DNA from: Forficula auricularia
Taxonomy: Eukaryota; Arthropoda; Insecta; Dermaptera; Forficulidae
DNA length: 64,000 nucleotides
Direction of reading: 5' to 3'
Assembly (NCBI GenBank): GCA_024734495.1
Contig: JALMQS010000156.1
Span: forward strand, 1-64,000
Below the pieces are notes generated by a model. That model saw only the letters and a program-made list of their open reading frames with translations, made no database searches and was not told the origin of the DNA. The translations under genes and the position numbers were made by a program. Positions 63,001 through 64,000 of this stretch are shown here, piece after piece; within the stretch, counting starts at the first letter, position 1; each line of letters opens with the position of its first letter.

Positions 63001-63550
63001 AAAATATTAATTTCATCAGGAAACTCGATAGGTGAAGGTCGACTTAAGTCGGGATCTTGTACTATGGGAAAATATTTCGTCTGACCAGGCAGTAAAGTGG
63101 AGGGTTAACTCAGCGTAACTTACTAAAGGCTTGGATTATACTATAATAAATATTATAGGATTTGCATAATCAAAAAAATGCATAGGATATTAAATATACT
63201 TTGTAAAGAATCTCCTGTGCCGATCGATGTCTTTTTTATTCTTCATCGTTGTCCTTTTGGAGGGAAAAATAATCCAAAATACCTGAAAAGGCGTGGAATT
63301 GTGCTTGGCCATGAGAGAAGTGACTCCGAGTCTTACCCTCGCAGCTGAAGAGGTGGTAGAAAAAGTAGAGGAAGCTACAGATTCCCGGGAGCCGGCACGA
63401 CGAATTGGAGTGGCCAGGCCACTGGCCGTCCCCGAAGAAGGGGGCTTGTGATGGACCACACAGCTCGAGGAGGGACGACGGCTTGAAGGCGATTTCGACA
63501 CTTTATGAGCGGGGGCAAAAAGGCCAAATCTGGCCTGGCATTCGAAATAT
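29973..63550 (-). CDS. CLIP-190: CLIP-170/CLIP-190 (restin) microtubule plus-end tracking protein, 15 exons, 5' partial
   Basis: Cytoplasmic linker protein that rides growing microtubule plus ends. Exons: 63550-63283, 60654-60604, 56224-56084, 54332-54168, 54075-54055, 46182-45637, 44944-44299, 44224-44073, 39994-38547, 36155-35982, 35789-35672, 33471-33324, 33239-33074, 32999-32812, 30019-29973. They give about 1425 residues in one frame. The order is the end of a CAP-Gly domain ([19 protein letters not shown]), a Ser-rich linker, the conserved [15 protein letters not shown] and [20 protein letters not shown] blocks, a Lys/Glu/Leu-rich coiled coil, then [20 protein letters not shown]. Two CCHC knuckles follow: [17 protein letters not shown] and [15 protein letters not shown]. 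It ends DEGETF, where the family usually ends DETF or similar. The start and upstream CAP-Gly sequence are outside the window. Exon 3 lacks a normal donor, and the last intron uses GC-AG. Introns are loaded with transposons. Confidence 0.95.
30158..31465 (+). mobile_element. Tc1-like element, degraded, in the last CLIP intron
   Basis: Inverted ends with CGGCACAATTAACTGCCCAC (left) and GGGCGGTTAATTGTGCCG (right). A second, inner inverted pair lies at about 30917-31015 and 31265-31375. Contains a Tc1 transposase tail at 31022-31190. Confidence 0.75.
31022..31192 (+). pseudogene. Tc1 transposase C-terminal fragment
   Basis: [20 protein letters not shown] then [20 protein letters not shown] and PNRL, stop, EVNKARGHM. 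The WNNIPxxxIxxxIxSxPNR block is diagnostic for Tc1 transposases. Broken by a stop codon. Confidence 0.8.
31510..31556 (+). ncRNA. Degenerate hammerhead-like motif
   Basis: CTGAAGG, AGGA-type stem, GAAACGTTGG. Stem I (AAACC/GGTTT) is well kept but the core A9 is changed to G. Confidence 0.3.
31674..32575. mobile_element. Non-autonomous hAT (Charlie-like) element
   Basis: Ends CAGTGGTTCCCAACCTTTT and CCAGGTTGGGAACCACTG are perfect hAT-type inverted repeats. Flanks ATCTAGAC and ATCTATAT look like a slightly diverged 8-bp TSD. No transposase frame. Confidence 0.8.
32812..32999 (-). CDS. CLIP-190: CLIP first zinc knuckle exon, GC donor
   Basis: Acceptor tttttttag; reads [20 protein letters not shown] then [11 protein letters not shown] (knuckle 1, CX2CX6HX4C), a Pro-rich linker, then RSYCENCE. 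It ends G|GCAAGT, a GC donor. Reading through it would give 16 unrelated residues and a stop at 32762, losing knuckle 2. Confidence 0.93.
33074..33239 (-). CDS. CLIP-190: CLIP conserved [16 protein letters not shown] exon
   Basis: Acceptor ttatatttatag; reads [15 protein letters not shown], then [20 protein letters not shown], then SPAEADELS with TT at donor GTAAGT. The block before the zinc knuckles is nearly identical to that of vertebrate CLIP-170. Confidence 0.96.
33324..33471 (-). CDS. CLIP-190: CLIP coiled-coil exon before the C-terminal block
   Basis: Acceptor gaaatttttag; reads [20 protein letters not shown] to ATQANANSE plus one base at G|GTAAAA. The position and LE(x)KKQLESKV pattern correspond to LESDKVKLELKVKNLE in CLIP-170. 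Confidence 0.92.
33536..34110. mobile_element. AGGTAGTTCTTTC element copy
   Basis: Starts GAGGTTCTTTCGCGACAAT, ends GTGAAAGAACTACCTTAA. Non-coding. CLIP intron between 33472 and 35671. Confidence 0.65.
35064..35582. mobile_element. AGGTAGTTCTTTC element, complete copy
   Basis: Inverted ends TTAAGGTAGTTCTTTC and GAAAGAACTACCTTAA. Each end carries TTAA, possibly a TTAA target duplication. Confidence 0.7.
35672..35789 (-). CDS. CLIP-190: CLIP coiled-coil exon
   Basis: Reads [20 protein letters not shown] to [11 protein letters not shown], ending GAG|GTAATA. Acceptor ttattttttag. Confidence 0.9.
35982..36155 (-). CDS. CLIP-190: CLIP coiled-coil exon
   Basis: Acceptor cattttttaag; joins as [20 protein letters not shown] and ends ELDSIKK plus AG at donor GTATAT. 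Phase 2 to phase 2. Confidence 0.9.
36712..36910. repeat. Half copy of the CTATAG fold-back family
   Basis: Carries AAAGAGGTTGTCCTCTGCTT and GACTATAGTTTCGAAGACTT but lacks the second arm. The core reads CTAATGA on the minus strand (G5 lost), so it should be inactive. Confidence 0.6.
36959..37130. repeat. Long hairpin (60-bp arms)
   Basis: Arms with CATATTGTTATATTTGAATG/CATTCAAATATAACAATATG and CTTTCTCTTTGTAAAACAAG are perfect over about 60 bp, with a 50-nt loop. Confidence 0.65.
37375..38497. repeat. 1.1-kb fold-back element in CLIP intron
   Basis: Ends ACCGGGTGAGTTTTTTATCT and AGATAAAAAAACTCACCCGG; arms of about 340 bp. Contains the TAGGGTTCCATTTAA word in the inner arm. Confidence 0.75.
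38547..39994 (-). CDS. CLIP-190: CLIP large coiled-coil exon (482 codons)
   Basis: Acceptor ttttttttag; starts [20 protein letters not shown] and ends [11 protein letters not shown] plus CT at donor GTAATT. This is the longest open frame in the window, almost entirely heptad coiled coil rich in Lys/Glu/Asn/Leu. It matches the central rod of CLIP proteins in composition rather than in exact sequence. Confidence 0.95.
41421..41475 (-). ncRNA. Hammerhead-like motif (CTGAAGA/GAAACGTC)
   Basis: Minus strand: AATAAA, CTGAAGA, a GGCC/GGCC stem II with an A/T loop, GAAACGTC, then TTATT, which pairs with AATAA as stem I. All core positions fit. Confidence 0.6.
42130..42865. mobile_element. GAAGTCGGTT repeat, copy 2
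   Basis: Same start, inner palindrome and 3' part as 15150-15865, with only scattered differences and small indels in A-runs. In CLIP intron. Confidence 0.7.
43239..43828. mobile_element. MITE with AGGCCCTCTTCACA ends
   Basis: Ends AAGGCCCTCTTCACA and TGTGAAGAGGGCCTAA, with subterminal GGCGACGCAAC/GTTGCATCGCC. The interior carries a piece of family A in reverse and a Helitron-like 5' end (CAGACAAAACCTTAATTT near 43632). Confidence 0.65.
44073..44224 (-). CDS. CLIP-190: CLIP coiled-coil exon
   Basis: Acceptor tttttttcag; reads [20 protein letters not shown] to [10 protein letters not shown], ending at TTA|GTAAGA. The phases fit the exons on either side. Confidence 0.9.
44299..44944 (-). CDS. 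CLIP-190: CLIP coiled-coil exon (215 codons)
   Basis: Acceptor tatttttag; starts [20 protein letters not shown] and ends [11 protein letters not shown] at A|GTATGT (phase 1). Continuous coiled coil. Confidence 0.93.
45006..45405. mobile_element. pogo/Tigger-like MITE
   Basis: Inverted ends CAGTCGAACCTCGATAATTC and GAATTATTGAGGCTCGACT. The interior has several further GTCGAA/TTCGAA words. A one-ended relative is at 63602. Confidence 0.7.
45637..46182 (-). CDS. CLIP-190: CLIP coiled-coil exon (182 codons)
   Basis: Starts [17 protein letters not shown] after acceptor tattttttag and ends QLKKQLEE at GAG|GTAAAT. Heptad-rich throughout (Leu, Glu, Lys, Asn), no stop, phase 0 at both ends. Confidence 0.93.
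46526..46838. repeat. Degenerate GCAATATTGC/GGAACATTGC array
   Basis: About 14 imperfect units of TGCAGGAACATTGCAGCAAT type over 310 bp. Related to the MITE at 21897-22136 but with poor terminal repeats. Confidence 0.65.
47745..48170. repeat. Fold-back repeat (CTATAG hammerhead family)
   Basis: Inverted arms around 48010 with GACTATAGTTTCAAAGGTTT. The minus-strand left arm (47909-47960) keeps CTGATGA-AAGGT-ACCTT-GAAA-CTATAG-TC. The right arm reads CTGATAA. Confidence 0.65.
47909..47960 (-). ncRNA. Hammerhead-like motif (CTATAG family)
   Basis: Minus strand core CTGATGA and GAAA intact. Stem II AAGGT/ACCTT differs from other copies by compensating changes relative to GAAGAC/GTCTTC. Confidence 0.5.
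48185..48395. repeat. Short copy of the TTCGACAAAAA palindrome family
   Basis: Arms with AATTTCTTCCCGTAAACCT and AGGTTTACGGGAAGAAATT, ending TTTTGTCGAACAGTGTAA. Confidence 0.7.
48392..48436 (-). ncRNA. Variant hammerhead-like motif (TTGATAA core)
   Basis: Minus strand TTGATAA, GGGA..TCCC stem, GAAACGTTTGG. Confidence 0.4.
49194..50343. mobile_element. hAT-like element with perfect 8-bp TSD
   Basis: Ends CATTGGCGTAGTTA and TAACTACGCGCATG, flanked on both sides by AATATCCC (49186-49193, 50344-50351). Contains an inner palindrome at about 49286-49660 and G-runs near 50268 and 50296. Confidence 0.8.
50690..53550. repeat. Nested composite palindrome
   Basis: Outer arms of about 420 bp (50698-51126 and 53140-53549) are reverse complements. 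Between them lie a 1.2-kb palindrome (51133-52328) and a 670-bp palindrome (52392-53065). Each layer has its own termini. Confidence 0.8.
51133..52328. mobile_element. 1.2-kb fold-back MITE with CAGGGTGTCCC ends
   Basis: Ends TACAGGGTGTCCCAAAAGTC and GACTTTTGGGACACCCTGTA; arms of about 590 bp almost identical, centre near 51735. TA at both borders suggests a Tc1/mariner-type element. Confidence 0.75.
54055..54075 (-). CDS. CLIP-190: CLIP 21-nt microexon
   Basis: Acceptor attttttcag, then seven codons KKRLEQD, then GAT|GTGAGT. Phase 0 on both sides, so inclusion adds exactly one heptad to the coiled coil. Confidence 0.75.
54168..54332 (-). CDS. CLIP-190: CLIP coiled-coil exon ([12 protein letters not shown])
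   Basis: Acceptor aatattttag; it starts [20 protein letters not shown] and ends [20 protein letters not shown] plus DIE at GAG|GTATTG. It corresponds to [22 protein letters not shown] of CLIP-170. Confidence 0.95.
54545..54725. repeat. Inverted repeat with a GAAACGTT word
   Basis: Arms share CCCCTATTTCTGGAGTCG and GAGATAAACT in opposite orientation. GGGGTCGAAACGTT is present but no CTGANGA partner is placed correctly. Confidence 0.5.
56084..56224 (-). CDS. CLIP-190: CLIP exon: start of coiled coil, no canonical donor
   Basis: Acceptor ctgtctgtag; it encodes [20 protein letters not shown], then [20 protein letters not shown] and LKQEYEQ, closely matching the CLIP-170 [15 protein letters not shown] block. 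The homology-expected boundary is CAG|TTTAAAATAAAATAA, which has no GT or GC. Reading on gives FKIK and a stop. Confidence 0.85.
56632..56923 (-). mobile_element. Mini LTR element: LTR plus tRNA-Lys primer site
   Basis: Minus strand: LTR from TGTTGTGATATGCC (56923) to ATATTATAACA (56662), then primer-binding site TGGCGCCCGAACA (56659-56647), then directly ATATTATAACA, the end of a second LTR. Flanked by the 6-bp TSD AATAGT. All coding sequence is gone. Confidence 0.75.
57001..57050 (+). ncRNA. Variant hammerhead-like motif (TTGATAA core)
   Basis: TTGATAA, stem II GGGGA..TCCCC, GAAACGTTTGGATTTTAAA. The outer ATTTTAAA can pair with upstream TTTTAAAT. Confidence 0.45.
57051..60603. other. CLIP intron, no exon found
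   Basis: Contains fold-backs at 57675-57935 (arms with TCATCTATTAAATCCGATTG) and 58807-59290, and a degenerate repeat with AGAGTCCCGTTTTATTTTTA near 58520. The rest is AT-rich. Confidence 0.5.
59145..59232 (-). repeat. tRNA-derived SINE-like sequence
   Basis: Minus strand GGTCAGTGGTTAGAGTG (A-box-like) and GGTTCGAAATT (B-box-like), bracketed by GGCGACTG/CAGTCGCC. It lies inside the inverted repeat 58807-59290 (arms with GGTATTTAACAGTGCATAAT). Confidence 0.55.
60604..60654 (-). CDS. CLIP-190: CLIP small linker exon (17 codons)
   Basis: Acceptor gttgttttcag, then [17 protein letters not shown], then CAG|GTAAGG. Both ends are phase 0, so it can be skipped without a frameshift. The Ser-rich composition fits the CLIP linker between CAP-Gly and coiled coil. 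Confidence 0.82.
60655..63282. other. CLIP intron with fold-back, no exon found
   Basis: Contains a one-ended hAT terminus near 61875 (CCAGTGCTTCTTAAACTTTT on the minus strand) and a fold-back at 62538-63062. Confidence 0.5.
62538..63062. repeat. Fold-back element in CLIP intron
   Basis: Arms with ATAGCTATGCAGGGAAATT and ACAAGATCCCGACTTAAGTC-type ends in inverted orientation, core about 62690-62895. Confidence 0.65.
63283..63550 (-). CDS. CLIP-190: CLIP exon: end of CAP-Gly domain and Ser-rich linker
   Basis: Acceptor aattttcag, entering with one base. It encodes [20 protein letters not shown] then a Ser/Arg/Pro-rich stretch with [19 protein letters not shown]. Two in-frame donors exist: AGG|GTAAGA (exon end 63337) and CAG|GTATTT (exon end 63283). 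They differ by 18 codons including RLGVTSLMA. Confidence 0.92.
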
Positions 63551-63601
63551 CTGAAAATTAAAATAAATTTTAAAAAAATTCTAAATTCTACATATTTGGT
63601 A

Positions 63602-63700
63602 CAGTCGACTCTCGATAATTCGAAATCCAAGGGACTACAAGAAAAATTCGAATTATCAAGAGGAAAGAAAAAATATTCGAATTATTAAGAGTTTTTATTA
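63602..63700. mobile_element. pogo-like terminal fragment
   Basis: TACAGTCGACTCTCGATAAT followed by more TTCGAATTAT words. Same terminal signature as 45006-45405. Confidence 0.5.
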
Positions 63701-63732
63701 TATTTTTGAAAATATGTATAACCTTACATAAA

Positions 63733-63989
63733 TCTATATATATAAAATGGAAAAGTGTGTATATATGTTTGTATGATCCAAACGATCTGATTGGCCAGCG
63801 CATAGCCAATGGCAAAGTGTTAAATTATTAGAACTATTCTGATTGGTCGGATAGCGATCGTGCTTAGCCAATGCGTTAAATAAATATTAAAAAAAACTTT
63901 TGGCCTTCTCGAGACACTGCCCGCCAGGGCAAACCGCCCGGAGGGCTTAGGTGCAGAAGGTGTACCGAAGGCACGCCTGGAGCAGCTAG
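63733..63989 (+). mobile_element. Complete 257-bp non-autonomous Helitron
   Basis: Starts TCTATATATATAAAATGG after a host A. It ends with hairpin AGGTGTACC-GAA-GGCACGCCT, then GGAGCAGCTAG before a host T. Lies upstream of the first visible CLIP exon. Confidence 0.8.
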
Positions 63990-64000
63990 TTTAATATATA

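Overview
This is an AT-rich, intron-rich animal genome segment, most likely from an insect. Three conserved nuclear genes fix the identity. Their introns and spacers are packed with transposon remnants, especially fold-back (palindromic) repeats. I cannot name the species.

Layout. (1) The minus-strand gene for multiple inositol polyphosphate phosphatase (MINPP1/Mipp1 family) runs from 23456 down to 4263. It has nine exons joining in one frame to 441 residues; the last intron is about 7 kb. (2) RPB11 (POLR2J), the small Pol II subunit, is on the plus strand from 23921 to 29228. Its four exons give 117 residues, and it is divergent from Mipp1 across a 464-bp shared promoter region. (3) The CLIP-170/CLIP-190 (restin) gene, for a microtubule plus-end tracking protein, is on the minus strand from the right edge (63550) down to 29973, convergent with RPB11. 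Fifteen exons cover the end of a CAP-Gly domain, the Ser-rich linker, a very long coiled coil and two C-terminal CCHC zinc knuckles. The first CAP-Gly part lies outside the window.

The mobile fraction includes an R2-clade non-LTR retrotransposon fragment nested in another repeat (4801-6407), a Helitron helicase remnant and two complete tiny Helitrons, mariner and Tc1 transposase remnants, hAT elements with 8-bp target duplications, pogo-like MITEs, and a mini LTR element that keeps its tRNA-Lys primer site. There are many palindromes. One tRNA-Asn gene, possibly a pseudogene, lies antisense in a Mipp1 intron.

The most unusual signal is a set of hammerhead-ribozyme-like motifs, often on both arms of the palindromes. 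Each has a CUGANGA core, a stem II hairpin and GAAA, followed by a self-complementary or nearly absent stem III and a UH cleavage site. They fall into several sequence families, including one in which core positions 3 and 8 have changed together. Within CLIP, a GC-AG intron restores the second zinc knuckle, and one coding exon ends without any GT donor.

Exon boundaries were derived by hand from splice signals, reading frame and remembered family conservation. No alignment was run.
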